The notes below the pieces were generated by a model that worked only from the letters and a program-made list of their open reading frames with translations, searched no databases and had not been told where the DNA came from. This document shows, piece by piece, positions 34,098-43,141 of a DNA stretch of 64,000 bases (the stretch's first letter is position 1; the number at the start of each line of letters is the position of its first letter). The DNA is from CAWULT01 sp963923455 (GTDB lineage: Bacteria > Acidobacteriota > Vicinamibacteria > Vicinamibacterales > UBA2999): contig CAWULT010000009.1 of NCBI GenBank assembly GCA_963923455.1, positions 1 to 64,000 on the forward strand, written 5' to 3'. The translations under genes and the position numbers were made by a program.

Positions 34098-37000
34098 ATG
34101 GCGCAGACCGCGTTAGCCAATCGGCCCGTCACGTATTCGCCCCCGTTCATGGCCATGCTCGTGCTGGCCACCCTGTGCGTCCTGCAGCCGGCAACCGCGC
34201 TGGCACAGGCGTCGATCAGCGGTGTCGTCAAGGATTCGTCCGGCGCGGTACTCCCCGGAGTCACCGTCGAGGCCTCGAGCGACGCGCTCATCGAGAAGGT
34301 CCGCTCCGTCTCGAGTGACAGCAGCGGTCAGTACCGCATCGTCGACCTGCGGCCCGGCACCTACGTCGTGACGTTCACGCTGGCCGGCTTCAGCGTCGTC
34401 AAGCGCGAGGGAATCGAGCTCCAGGGTTCGTTCAACGCCACGGTCAACGCCGACCTGGCGATCGGCGGGCTCAACGAGACCATCACGGTCTCGAGTGAGG
34501 CGCCCATCGTCGACGTCCAGAGCGCCACGCGCCAGCAGACGCTCAACAACGAGGTCATCACCGCCATCCCTGGCGCCAAGCTCTACACGTCGATCATGGC
34601 GCTCGTGCCCGGCATCACGGCCTCGGGCACCAACGACGTCGGCGGCATCTCGGGACCGCTGGTCGTCACGTTCGCCGTGCACGGCGGACGTGGCAACGAG
34701 GGCCGCCTGCAGGTGGACGGCATCGGCGTCGGCGCGGCGCTGAACGGCAGCGGCACCGGCTACTACGTCAGCGACATCGGCAACGCGCAGGAAGTCACGG
34801 TCAGCACGTCCGGAGGCCTGGGCGAGTCCGAAGTGGGCGGGCCCTACATGAACGTGGTGCCGAAGCAGGGTGGCAACGCCATCCACGGATCGCTCTTCGC
34901 CAACGGTGCCAACGAAGCCATGGGCGACGACAACTTCAACTCGTCGCTCGCCGCCGCCGGCGCCAGGGCCGGCAACACGCTGCTCAAGATCTGGGACGTG
35001 AACGGCGTGATCGGAGGCCCGATCGTGAGGGACCGTCTCTGGTTCTTCGGCGGTGGTCGGCACCAGGGCAACCGCAAGGAGGTTGCCGGGATGTTCAACA
35101 ACGCCAACGCCGGCGACCCCACGAAATGGACGTATCTGGCCGTCGCCGGCCAGCCGGCGAAGGACGACGGCACGTGGAAGAGCAGGCACCTGCGCCTGAC
35201 GTGGCAGGCGACGCCGCGCAACAAGATCGGCGTGTTCTGGGATCGGCAGAGCACCTGCACGTCGTGCCTCTCGGGCGGCAATGCGACCACCTCGCCCGAG
35301 GCCGCCGGCACGGGTGACGGCATTCCACTCGACGTGCAGCAGGCCACGTGGAACTCGCCCGTGACCAATCGCCTGCTCCTCGAGGCGGGCGTCGGCACCT
35401 ACCTGACCACCTGGGGCGGGCGCGAACGGCCCGGCAATCCGACCCACGACCTCGCCCGGGTGGTGGAACAGTGCACGGCCGGCTGCCAGGCCAACGGCAA
35501 CATCCCCGGCCTCACCTACCGGTCGATGAACTGGGCCAGCAACTACAACGGCGCGTGGAGCTGGCACGCGTCGGGCTCGTACGTCACCGGTGCCCACAAC
35601 ATGAAGGTGGGCTACAACGGCAACTACTACAATCACGAGGTCCAGAACTTCAACAACACCACGAGCCTCCAGTACCGGGTCAACAACGGCGTGCCGAACC
35701 AGCTGACCGAGCTGGGCTTCAACGGCGTCCGCACGAAGTCGCACACGGCGCTGGCGGCCTTCTACGTTCAGGACCAGTCCACCTTCGGCCGGCTGACGGT
35801 GCAGTCGGCGCTGCGGTACGACCGGGCCTGGAGCTGGTTCCCCGAGCAGACGGTCGGCCCGAACCGCTTCTTCCCCAACCCGCTCGTCTTCCCCGAGACG
35901 AAGGGCGTCGCCAGCTACAACGACATCACGCCTCGCTTCGGCGCCGCGTACGACGTCTTCGGCAACGGCAAGACGTCGGTGCGCGTGAACCTGGGCAAGT
36001 ACCTCGAGGCCGCCACCAACGGCGTGAACTACACGGCGAACAACCCGACGGCACGTATCGTCCAGAGCGTGACGCGGACGTGGACCGACGCGAACGGCAA
36101 CTTCACGCCGGACTGCAACCTGCTGAGCAACGTCGCCCAGGACCTGCGGACGACGGGCGGCGACTTCTGCGGCGCGGTGTCGAACCTCGCGTTCGGCACG
36201 AGCCAGGTCAGCGCCAGCTCGCTCGACCCGTCGCTCTTCTCGGGCTGGGGCGTCCGGCCGTCGGACTGGAGCCTGGGCACGTCGGTGCAGCAGCAGGTGC
36301 TCTCGCGGATGTCGGTCGAGGTCGGCTACTACCGTCGGTGGTTCTCCGGCTTCACGGTCACCAACAACCGCGCGACGACGGCCAGCGACTACTCGGCGTT
36401 CAGCATCACGGCGCCGTCCGATCCCCGTCTGCCGAACGGCGGCGGATACACCGTCAGCGGGCTCTATGACGCCAACCCGAACATCGCCTCCACGGTCGAC
36501 AACCTGCTGACGTCCTCGAGCAACTTCGGGAACCAGTACCAGTACTTCAACGGCGTCGACGTGAACATCAACGTCCGCGCACGGCAGGGGCTGACCTTCC
36601 AGGGCGGTACCAGTACGGGCCAGACCGTCACCGACAACTGCGAGGTCCGCGCGCAGGTGCCGGAGCTCGGGGTCGTCAATCCCTACTGCCACACCGCCAC
36701 CGGCTTCCGCACGCAGCTCCGGTTCCTCAGCTCCTACACGATGCCGAAGATCGGCGTGCAGGCCAGCGCCACGCTTCAGAGCAATCCTGGAAACTCACTG
36801 GTGGCCAACTACACCGTGACGAGCGCCGTGGCAGCGCAGACCCTGGGACGCCCGCTCTCGCTGAGCGCGCCGAACGTGACGGTGAACCTGCTGGCCCCGG
36901 GGACGATGTTCGGCGATCGCATCAACGTGCTCGACCTGCGGTTCGCGAAGATCTTCAGCCTCGACGGGCGGCGGCTGAACGTCGGGGTCGACCTGTACAA

Positions 37001-37124
37001 CTCGCTGAATTCGAGCGCCATCCAGACCTACAACGCGGCGTTCGTGCCGGGCGCGGTCTGGCCGGCGCCGACGCTCGTCCTGCCCGCCAGGTTCGCCAAG
37101 GTCAGCGCGCAGTTCGACTTCTGA
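34098..37124 (+). CDS. TonB-dependent receptor with carboxypeptidase-regulatory domain
   Basis: A 1008-residue outer-membrane protein. The signal peptide ends ALAQA. A carboxypeptidase-regulatory-like domain (SISGVVKDSSGAVLPGVTVE...) occupies about 37-125, then a plug (about 135-245, with LQVDGIGV and NVVPKQGGN), then a large beta-barrel ending in the terminal Phe of SAQFDF. It belongs to the Oar/SusC-like receptors common in Acidobacteriota and should import an unknown ligand, driven by TonB. AGGAGG seven bases before the ATG fixes the start. No SusD partner is adjacent. The N-terminal half closely resembles the receptor at 48800-51901, but the barrels diverge. It ends at a strong hairpin terminator. 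Confidence 0.9.
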   Translation: MAQTALANRPVTYSPPFMAMLVLATLCVLQPATALAQASISGVVKDSSGAVLPGVTVEASSDALIEKVRSVSSDSSGQYRIVDLRPGTYVVTFTLAGFSVVKREGIELQGSFNATVNADLAIGGLNETITVSSEAPIVDVQSATRQQTLNNEVITAIPGAKLYTSIMALVPGITASGTNDVGGISGPLVVTFAVHGGRGNEGRLQVDGIGVGAALNGSGTGYYVSDIGNAQEVTVSTSGGLGESEVGGPYMNVVPKQGGNAIHGSLFANGANEAMGDDNFNSSLAAAGARAGNTLLKIWDVNGVIGGPIVRDRLWFFGGGRHQGNRKEVAGMFNNANAGDPTKWTYLAVAGQPAKDDGTWKSRHLRLTWQATPRNKIGVFWDRQSTCTSCLSGGNATTSPEAAGTGDGIPLDVQQATWNSPVTNRLLLEAGVGTYLTTWGGRERPGNPTHDLARVVEQCTAGCQANGNIPGLTYRSMNWASNYNGAWSWHASGSYVTGAHNMKVGYNGNYYNHEVQNFNNTTSLQYRVNNGVPNQLTELGFNGVRTKSHTALAAFYVQDQSTFGRLTVQSALRYDRAWSWFPEQTVGPNRFFPNPLVFPETKGVASYNDITPRFGAAYDVFGNGKTSVRVNLGKYLEAATNGVNYTANNPTARIVQSVTRTWTDANGNFTPDCNLLSNVAQDLRTTGGDFCGAVSNLAFGTSQVSASSLDPSLFSGWGVRPSDWSLGTSVQQQVLSRMSVEVGYYRRWFSGFTVTNNRATTASDYSAFSITAPSDPRLPNGGGYTVSGLYDANPNIASTVDNLLTSSSNFGNQYQYFNGVDVNINVRARQGLTFQGGTSTGQTVTDNCEVRAQVPELGVVNPYCHTATGFRTQLRFLSSYTMPKIGVQASATLQSNPGNSLVANYTVTSAVAAQTLGRPLSLSAPNVTVNLLAPGTMFGDRINVLDLRFAKIFSLDGRRLNVGVDLYNSLNSSAIQTYNAAFVPGAVWPAPTLVLPARFAKVSAQFDF

Positions 37125-37147
37125 ACCCGCGCGGTGTCCGTACGCGT

Positions 37148-37184
37148 GATGAGCCGGGTCCCGCCCTGCGGGGCCCGGCTCATC
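37148..37184. terminator. Bidirectional hairpin terminator overlapping a stop codon
   Basis: GATGAGCCGGG (37148-37158) pairs with CCCGGCTCATC (37174-37184). Inside, CCCGC-CCT-GCGGG continues the stem across a T-G wobble, giving about 17 bp with a 3-base loop. It lies between convergent genes and includes the stop codon of the gene ending at 37180. Confidence 0.75.
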
Positions 37185-38511
37185 GCCTCGAATACCAGAA
37201 GAACTGATCCCGCTGCTTCGGGCCGTAGACCACTTCGAGATAGCCCGCTTCGGGCTGCAGCGGCGCCAGCGGCAGCACAGCCGTGTTGGTGAGCACGAGG
37301 CCGCCGCTGCGGAGCATGGCGGCCGCGTTCGACATCGCCAGCGCCTGCTCGAAGACCCCGTAGTACAGCAGCACGTTGGTCGCGACGATCAGATCGAACT
37401 GCCGGTCGAGGCGCTGGGCCACGAGGTTGAGGTCGACGGCTTCGACGGCCGCGGCAACCGCCGGGCGCACCTCGACGGCCCTCACCCGCACGTTGCCGGC
37501 ACCCGGGGGGCGCGGAGCCGGCCGCCCTTCGTCCCCCACGGCGCTGCCGAACCGGCTCCAATACGACCAGACGTCGGCCGACCACGGCTCGTCGGCGTTC
37601 AGCGGCGCCTGGAGGGTATAGACGCCCCCGGCCTGCGCCCGCCGGCGAACCGCGTCGATGTGCCGATTGACGCGCGGGCTCAGGTCGAACGTGGTGATCC
37701 GCAGGTCCTCGGCGCGCGCCAGCCCCAACCGGATCAGCGAATCGGCCACGGCGAAGGGCTGAATCGTCTGCACCGGATAGAAGTCGTACCCGTCGGCCTT
37801 GCTGATCACATCGAGCCCAGGGCCGACGATGGCGACGTTCCGGAGCGTCTTAGGCGCGATGCGCCGCTGCGCGGCGGCCGCCGCCAGTGCGCGCTCCACG
37901 CCGAAGCCCGGTACGACGGAGGTGTCGGACGAGAGCCCGCGGGCGCTGAAGATCGTCGCGTAGGCGGTCGTATCACCGCGGCCGGCGTCCTGTCTGCGGT
38001 TGGCCTCGACCGTGCGGTCGTAGTCGGCGAACTCTGCGACGACGCGGTCGCGCATCTCCATCAGGCGGCGCCGCAGCGCGTCCGGCCCGCCGAGCCTGGC
38101 CGGGTCGACGCCGAGGCCAGCCATGACGTCCTGCGCGTGCTGCAGCCGTTCGTTCGAACCCGGGCTGGCGAGCGCGGTGATGAAGTCGTCGAGGCGGCGG
38201 CCGAGAACGTCCACGGCCCGGGGGACCGACGTGAAGCTCGTCCCGTACAGCCACAGGTTGACCACGGAGTCTTCGTCCGCGCGGCGAAGCCGGGCTCGAA
38301 TCTCGGCATCGCGGCGGACCACCCACGTGGGCCACTCGGCTTCGAGTTGGGCGGCAGTCCGGCCCGCGAGCCCTGCAGGCAAGTAGCCGGCGAGGGCCGC
38401 GAGCGCGGGACGCGCGTCGGTCAACGGCATCGGCACGGCCGCCGATTGCGCGCCGGCCCACGTGCAGCCGACGGCGCAGAGCAGCGTGGTGCAGCGAACG
38501 AGCCGCCTCAT
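37180..38511 (-). CDS. SAM-methyltransferase-fold protein with a signal peptide
   Basis: A 443-residue protein. The N-terminus (MRRLVRCTTLLCAVGCTWAGAQ) looks like a signal peptide. Residues of about 35-200 are helical and unrecognised. From about 215 the Rossmann methyltransferase pattern appears: VAIVGPGLDV (motif I), ITTFDLSPR (acidic loop), and FDLIVATNVLLYYG with MLRSGGLVLTNT (motifs IV-V). Export would be odd, because S-adenosylmethionine is not expected outside the cytoplasm, so either the leader is not cleaved as a signal or the fold has another role. It follows the CxxC protein gene by four bases and is probably translated from the same mRNA. Confidence 0.7.
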   Translation of the reverse strand: MRRLVRCTTLLCAVGCTWAGAQSAAVPMPLTDARPALAALAGYLPAGLAGRTAAQLEAEWPTWVVRRDAEIRARLRRADEDSVVNLWLYGTSFTSVPRAVDVLGRRLDDFITALASPGSNERLQHAQDVMAGLGVDPARLGGPDALRRRLMEMRDRVVAEFADYDRTVEANRRQDAGRGDTTAYATIFSARGLSSDTSVVPGFGVERALAAAAAQRRIAPKTLRNVAIVGPGLDVISKADGYDFYPVQTIQPFAVADSLIRLGLARAEDLRITTFDLSPRVNRHIDAVRRRAQAGGVYTLQAPLNADEPWSADVWSYWSRFGSAVGDEGRPAPRPPGAGNVRVRAVEVRPAVAAAVEAVDLNLVAQRLDRQFDLIVATNVLLYYGVFEQALAMSNAAAMLRSGGLVLTNTAVLPLAPLQPEAGYLEVVYGPKQRDQFFWYSRR

Positions 38512-38515
38512 CGCT

Positions 38516-39559
38516 TCAATCCTTCCCTGGATTCACCGGACGGATCGGCGTCCTGCCGGGCGGCGGCTGGACGGCGGAGCCGGTGCCAGGCCCCCAGACG
38601 TCGACTCCCTCGGAGCTGTTCCCTCGCGTCCCCTCGGGCGCAATCGGTCCGACGAGCGTGAAGGGACGGCCGGCCGGCCAGGCGGGCGGGCGCTGGGGGT
38701 CGATCGTCATGTTGGTGCCGACGATGGCCGCGATCATCTCGTTCTGCACCACCCTGGCCGCGATCTGCCGGCCGAACGTCGGCGGGTCGATCTCTCCCCA
38801 GTCCTCGTGCGCGATGGAGAAGTACAGCGTGTCGCCAACGATGACGATGTCCTCCATCGTCGCCAGCGTGTAGGGATTGTCGCAGCGGCCGCACACCACG
38901 CCCCTCAGCCGGTCGCCCACCCGCAGAAAGGTGAAGATCTGCTTGTTCATGCCCAGCGGGCCGAACCCGGTGGCGATCCACGTGCCGGCGACGTCGGCGG
39001 GCCGCAGCGCCCTGAACGGCCCCGGCTGCCAGTATGGCGCGGCCGGCCTGGGAGCGCCGCCACCCCCGCCTCCGGCGCCGGCCGGTGGCGCCGCGGGCAG
39101 CGCAGGCGGAGTCCCAGGCGGCAGGTGGTACGCCGGCGCCCCTCCGGGGTCGGCCCCGCGGGGGTCCTTGATCAGGGTCAGTTCAGCCGCGCGTCCGCTC
39201 GCGGCCCGCGTCACCACGAGCCGCCCCTCGACGAGCCGCGCCTGCTGTCTGTCGACGGACACGATGCGCCCGTCCGGCCTGGCGTACGTGACCGTGAAGG
39301 TGAGGCCTCCCTGCTCGTTCCACGTGCCGTCGATGAAGCCCATCGTCGTGGCGTCGGAACAACTGCGGCAGTACGCGCCGCTGACCCGGTCGCCACGGAT
39401 CACGAAGTAGTAGATGTGCGGTGCTTCCCCGAGCGGTGTGCGCCACCCGCCTCGCCAGTAGTCGGCGTTGAGCGCGGCGGCCGGCTGGGCGAACACCAGG
39501 GCCGCCAGCATCATCAGCAGCAGCCGCGGCACGGCCCTCGACGCAGTTCGGTGTCTCAT
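38516..39559 (-). CDS. Secreted protein with two CxxC repeat units
   Basis: A 347-residue exported protein with a signal peptide ending PAAAL. It contains two similar units, each opening G-D-R-[VL]-x-G-x-x-C-x-x-C: Cys64/Cys67 (CRSC) in the first and CGRC in the second, each followed by beta-strand-rich sequence. A long Pro/Gly/Ala linker separates them. The CxxC pairs could bind a metal or form disulfides. No family was recognised. The start at 39559 has AGGAG eight bases upstream. It is directly followed, after four bases, by the exported methyltransferase-like gene. Confidence 0.7.
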   Translation of the reverse strand: MRHRTASRAVPRLLLMMLAALVFAQPAAALNADYWRGGWRTPLGEAPHIYYFVIRGDRVSGAYCRSCSDATTMGFIDGTWNEQGGLTFTVTYARPDGRIVSVDRQQARLVEGRLVVTRAASGRAAELTLIKDPRGADPGGAPAYHLPPGTPPALPAAPPAGAGGGGGGAPRPAAPYWQPGPFRALRPADVAGTWIATGFGPLGMNKQIFTFLRVGDRLRGVVCGRCDNPYTLATMEDIVIVGDTLYFSIAHEDWGEIDPPTFGRQIAARVVQNEMIAAIVGTNMTIDPQRPPAWPAGRPFTLVGPIAPEGTRGNSSEGVDVWGPGTGSAVQPPPGRTPIRPVNPGKD

Positions 39560-39825
39560 CGCTGGCACTCCTGGGGCGGGACGATACCGAAGGCCCGCCG
39601 CAAACGCCAGGGTGGAGACGCCTCATCTGCCGCCCTGCTCAGCTTCGGGCGATCACCCTGACTATTTCGCGGCACTCGAGAATTAATTCCGGTGCCGCCG
39701 CCGCGCGTGGGTCTCGCACTCTCTTTCCGGCAGCGTTCTTCACCCGGTACGTCGGTTGCACTTTCGAGAGACGTCAGCATCGGGCCTTCTCCCTCCGGCC
39801 GTGCGACGCAGAAAGAGAGCCAGGC

Positions 39826-40524
39826 ATGACACGCAAGAGAACCCTGTCGTCGGCCGTTGCCGCCGTCTCGACCGCGATGGCCCTGGGCGCGCCCGTGTGG
39901 GCCGCGACGACCATACAGATCGGGCCGAGCGGCAGGACCTACGCGTCCAGCGCCGTCCGATGTGCCGCCGCCCCCGCCACCGGGCAACTGGCGCCGGTCG
40001 TGGACGCAGGTCTGTTCAACCCGAAGAAGAACGTGAGCGCTGAGGTCGTGCTCAACGGCACCACGGTGGCGACCGTCACGAGCGCTGCTCCGGCGGCCAA
40101 CGTCTGGCTGGCCGACGGCAACAACACGGTCGTCGTGGCGCTCAGCAGGCGGACGGCCGACACGTACCAGTTCTTCGTGCAAGGGGGGCTGTGCGCCCTT
40201 CCGGATACCTCCGGCAACACGTTCAGCGCCGACGGCACGCTGGAGTACGCCGCGAGCGGCAAGTCGTACGCCACGGTCACGCCCGGCTGTGCCCTGAACG
40301 GCGCGACCGGCCTCGCGCAGCCGTACGTGCATCTGATGGACAACGGCGACTACCTGCTGAACGTGTCCGTCAATGGCGACCCACTCACGCAGCTCAGCGC
40401 GACGCACCCGCACACACCTGTGTTCCTGAGTGCTGGCCCGAACGTCATCTCGGCCGCCAATGGCTATCTGACCGTCGACTACTACGTTCGGGATGGTGGT
40501 GACGGCACGTGCGCGCTACCGTAA
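39826..40524 (+). CDS. Secreted two-repeat protein of unknown function
   Basis: A 232-residue protein with a signal peptide ending PVWAA. The mature part consists of two diverged repeats of about 100 residues, each starting with an SG-(R/K)-(T/S)-YA segment, containing an NV-S-x-x-V-x-x-NG block and an N-x-[VI] strand, and ending G-x-C-A-L-P (positions about 124-129 and 227-232). Each unit has two Cys that probably pair. No known domain was recognised; a beta-sandwich adhesin or binding module is one possibility. GAGAGCC lies upstream of the ATG. Its 3' end overlaps the convergent Fe-S gene by nine bases. Confidence 0.7.
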   Translation: MTRKRTLSSAVAAVSTAMALGAPVWAATTIQIGPSGRTYASSAVRCAAAPATGQLAPVVDAGLFNPKKNVSAEVVLNGTTVATVTSAAPAANVWLADGNNTVVVALSRRTADTYQFFVQGGLCALPDTSGNTFSADGTLEYAASGKSYATVTPGCALNGATGLAQPYVHLMDNGDYLLNVSVNGDPLTQLSATHPHTPVFLSAGPNVISAANGYLTVDYYVRDGGDGTCALP

Positions 40525-41559
40525 GGGAGGTGTGCCGTTCACGGGGGAGGGGTGGCTCTCCCCCGTGCCTTCGAAGCCCATCCGCCGCGCCATCGTGGCC
40601 AGCAGCTTCGGCCTGACATCCGGCCGCGTCCAGGGGCAGACGGCGATGCAGATCCCGCACGAGGCCGCCTCGGTGAAGTACGGGATGCACTTGTCGAAGT
40701 CCACGTACCACCGCTCGACGCCGCGCACCATCTGCTTGTGATCGGCGATGGCCCCGGGCGGACACTCGCGCGTGCAGATCTGGCACGACTGGCAGAACTC
40801 GTCCGCGCCGAAGCGGTCGGGCTCGGTGGCCACGAGCGGCATGTTCGTCGTGACGCCGGCGAGGCGCATGCCGGAACCGAAGCGGCGGCTGATCATCGAT
40901 CCGTGCTTGCCGAGCTCGCCCAGGCCAGAGGCGATGGCCGGAGGGATCAGCAGCAGCGCGTCGGCCATCGGCCCAGGGAATGGGCGCGCTTCGAAGCCCT
41001 GCGAGCGAATCCAGTTGGCCAGCCCGTAGGAGGCGCGCGTGCCGCGCGCGTACTGGTCGCCGATGTCGACGACGCCCACGCCGTTGGTCTCGTCGGACGG
41101 CACTTCCTTGAGCCGCTCGTAGTCGTGGGCCACGGCCAGCACGATCACCCACGGGTCGTCGAGGGTGTAGCCCTCGAACACGTAGAGCGGATCCATCGGC
41201 GTGATGCCGATGTCATCGGCCTCGTGGGCCAAGGCAAAGGCCGTCACGTCACGGCCGAGCTGAGCGGCCGGTGCGTCGTTCCGCACGTCGGCCACCGGCA
41301 CGAGCTCCGGGTAGGCGTAGGCCGCCTGAAACGCCGGCCCCGCGCCCGGGCACTTACGCGAACTCTGGCGCGCGGCGGCCTGCAACTCGCCGAAGGGATG
41401 CCGGTCCGGTGGATGCCAGAAGAACGGCGACGGCCGGCGCGGCGTGGTCTCGCCGAGGCCGTTGATCGGATTGCCCGAGACCTCGAGCAGCGCCAGCGTC
41501 TCCGGCTTGGGGTGGTACTGCCCCCGCTTTGGCCGTCTGGGATTGGTGTCGGCGGACAT
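40516..41559 (-). CDS. Reductive-dehalogenase-like double [4Fe-4S] protein
   Basis: A 347-residue protein. The C-terminal part carries two [4Fe-4S] motifs: Cys256/259/262/266 (CQSCQICTRECP) and Cys291/301/304/308 (CGICIAVCPW), in the spacing of reductive dehalogenase and epoxyqueuosine reductase families. The preceding 250 residues fit the cobamide-binding reductase fold of the reductive dehalogenase domain, but no Tat signal is present, so it should be cytoplasmic. Which substrate it reduces is unknown; it is shorter than respiratory dehalogenases. Its ATG overlaps the stop of the upstream gene as TGATG, showing translational coupling to a secreted protein. The C-terminus overlaps the convergent gene by nine bases. 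Confidence 0.78.
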   Translation of the reverse strand: MSADTNPRRPKRGQYHPKPETLALLEVSGNPINGLGETTPRRPSPFFWHPPDRHPFGELQAAARQSSRKCPGAGPAFQAAYAYPELVPVADVRNDAPAAQLGRDVTAFALAHEADDIGITPMDPLYVFEGYTLDDPWVIVLAVAHDYERLKEVPSDETNGVGVVDIGDQYARGTRASYGLANWIRSQGFEARPFPGPMADALLLIPPAIASGLGELGKHGSMISRRFGSGMRLAGVTTNMPLVATEPDRFGADEFCQSCQICTRECPPGAIADHKQMVRGVERWYVDFDKCIPYFTEAASCGICIAVCPWTRPDVRPKLLATMARRMGFEGTGESHPSPVNGTPPLR

Positions 41560-42983
41560 CAGGGCGCTCCGAACGAGAAGATGTCGTCGCTCTTGGGCTT
41601 CGTCATCCCCTGCTCGTGGTGCTCCTCCCACTCTTTCGCCCACGGCCGCCCGAACATGTCCGGCACCTTGTAGCGGATCTCCGTGCCCGGGGCGACAGGC
41701 GTCGCCCGGCCCTTCTGCGGGAAGATGCCCTGCACGCACTCGATGAAGGTGTAGGGATCACCCTGCTCGAAGCCGCTCGCCTTCTCCAGCGTGCGGGTCA
41801 TCCGCACGGGCTCCTCGAGCGCCTCGGGGTCGTAGAAGATGCCCTCGTGGTTCAGGCCGATGAACGTGCCGGCCTTGTCGCGGCGCGGTGTGTAGATCTC
41901 GACCGTCTGCAGCTTGTTCGAGAACTCGGGGTTGCCGTGCACCTTCCAGCCCTGCACGTTCGACGTCCACGTGATGAGCGCGTCGCCGTCCCAGAAGCCG
42001 ATCGTCTCGCCGTACCAGCGCGCCACGTCGGCGCCGAGCCGGGGCACGGCGCCCTCCATGTTGAACGTGCGGCCGATGTGGACGTTGGTGATGAAGTTGT
42101 CCGCGTCGCCGGCCAGGAACTGCACGAGCGTCGGCGTGACGATCACCTGGTGCGGCTGGTTCGTCACCGCGTGATAGTGCCAGCGCCGCATGAAGCCCTC
42201 GGGCCAGCAGTACTGCGCCGGCCACTGCGGCGCGTTGCTGTGGCCGTCGTGATACATCTCCTGCACCATCCGCGTCTGGTACTCGTCGGTCAGCAGCGAC
42301 AGGATGGTCGGCACCTGGTTCCACAACAGCTCCGCGTACCAGTTCTGCCCGCGCCGCCAGACGTAGCGGCCGCTCCACTCGCCCGGCACGGTGGCGTAGG
42401 TGTGCTGCGTCGGGCCGCCGCGCCGGCGCGCCTCCTCCAGCAGCGCCTCGTAGTGCGCCTGCGCGGTCGTGAACCTGTACGGGCTCACGATGCCCGAGCG
42501 GGGATAGTCGCGGTCGCAGTGCCCCCAGGCCGCGCTGCGCGGCGGGTCGTCGCCGACGGTCTTGCCGCGCCACTGCGATTCGAGCGCGTAGGGGCTGTTG
42601 CAGCGGAAGTAGCGCTTGTCGGACCAGAGCGCGCGGTCCTTGTAGAAGTCCGTCGACGTGAAGATGTCGACCGGCAGCGGCTCGATCCCGGCGGGCACCG
42701 CGCCGTTCCGGGCCGATCCCAGGAAGGCGGGCGCCCCTTTCTCACCCGGCTGCACGAACGGACCCACCAGCCAGTACTGCTCGGGGTAGTCCTTGATCCG
42801 TTCCGGCGGAAACGGCTCGATCGTGTTCGGGTCGATCCACTGCTCCCACGGGATCGACGGCGTCACGGGTGCGCCGCGGCCGACGCTCGTGAACCCGGTT
42901 GGTGCCTGCGTGGACGAACACGCCATCGAGAGCCCGGCCACGACGGCCGCGAGCGCCGCTGCGCCCGTCCGCACGCTGGTCAT
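41559..42983 (-). CDS. Large secreted or lipid-anchored W-x-G-D family protein
   Basis: A 474-residue exported protein; the leader ends SMACSS, which may be a weak lipobox. It belongs to the longer branch of the window's signature family: YRFTTAQAHYEALLEEARRRG, GFWDGDALITWTS as the signature block, and YTFIECVQGIF near the end. Many Trp and Tyr residues suggest a carbohydrate- or aromatic-binding surface. It is translationally coupled to the reductive-dehalogenase-like gene downstream, an unusual pairing of an exported protein with a cytoplasmic Fe-S protein. GAGAGGGG precedes the ATG at 42983. The function is unknown. Confidence 0.7.
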   Translation of the reverse strand: MTSVRTGAAALAAVVAGLSMACSSTQAPTGFTSVGRGAPVTPSIPWEQWIDPNTIEPFPPERIKDYPEQYWLVGPFVQPGEKGAPAFLGSARNGAVPAGIEPLPVDIFTSTDFYKDRALWSDKRYFRCNSPYALESQWRGKTVGDDPPRSAAWGHCDRDYPRSGIVSPYRFTTAQAHYEALLEEARRRGGPTQHTYATVPGEWSGRYVWRRGQNWYAELLWNQVPTILSLLTDEYQTRMVQEMYHDGHSNAPQWPAQYCWPEGFMRRWHYHAVTNQPHQVIVTPTLVQFLAGDADNFITNVHIGRTFNMEGAVPRLGADVARWYGETIGFWDGDALITWTSNVQGWKVHGNPEFSNKLQTVEIYTPRRDKAGTFIGLNHEGIFYDPEALEEPVRMTRTLEKASGFEQGDPYTFIECVQGIFPQKGRATPVAPGTEIRYKVPDMFGRPWAKEWEEHHEQGMTKPKSDDIFSFGAP

Positions 42984-43141
42984 CGACACCCCTCTCCACC
43001 GTCGCCCTCGTACGCGTGCCATCGGCGCATCATACGGCGGGCGGCGCCACCGGTCGAGATCCCGCACGGAGTCTGGATGGGGCCACGAGCGGCCCTGGAT
43101 CGTCGGCGACCCACCGGCCTATAGTCTGCGAGGGGGAAACG

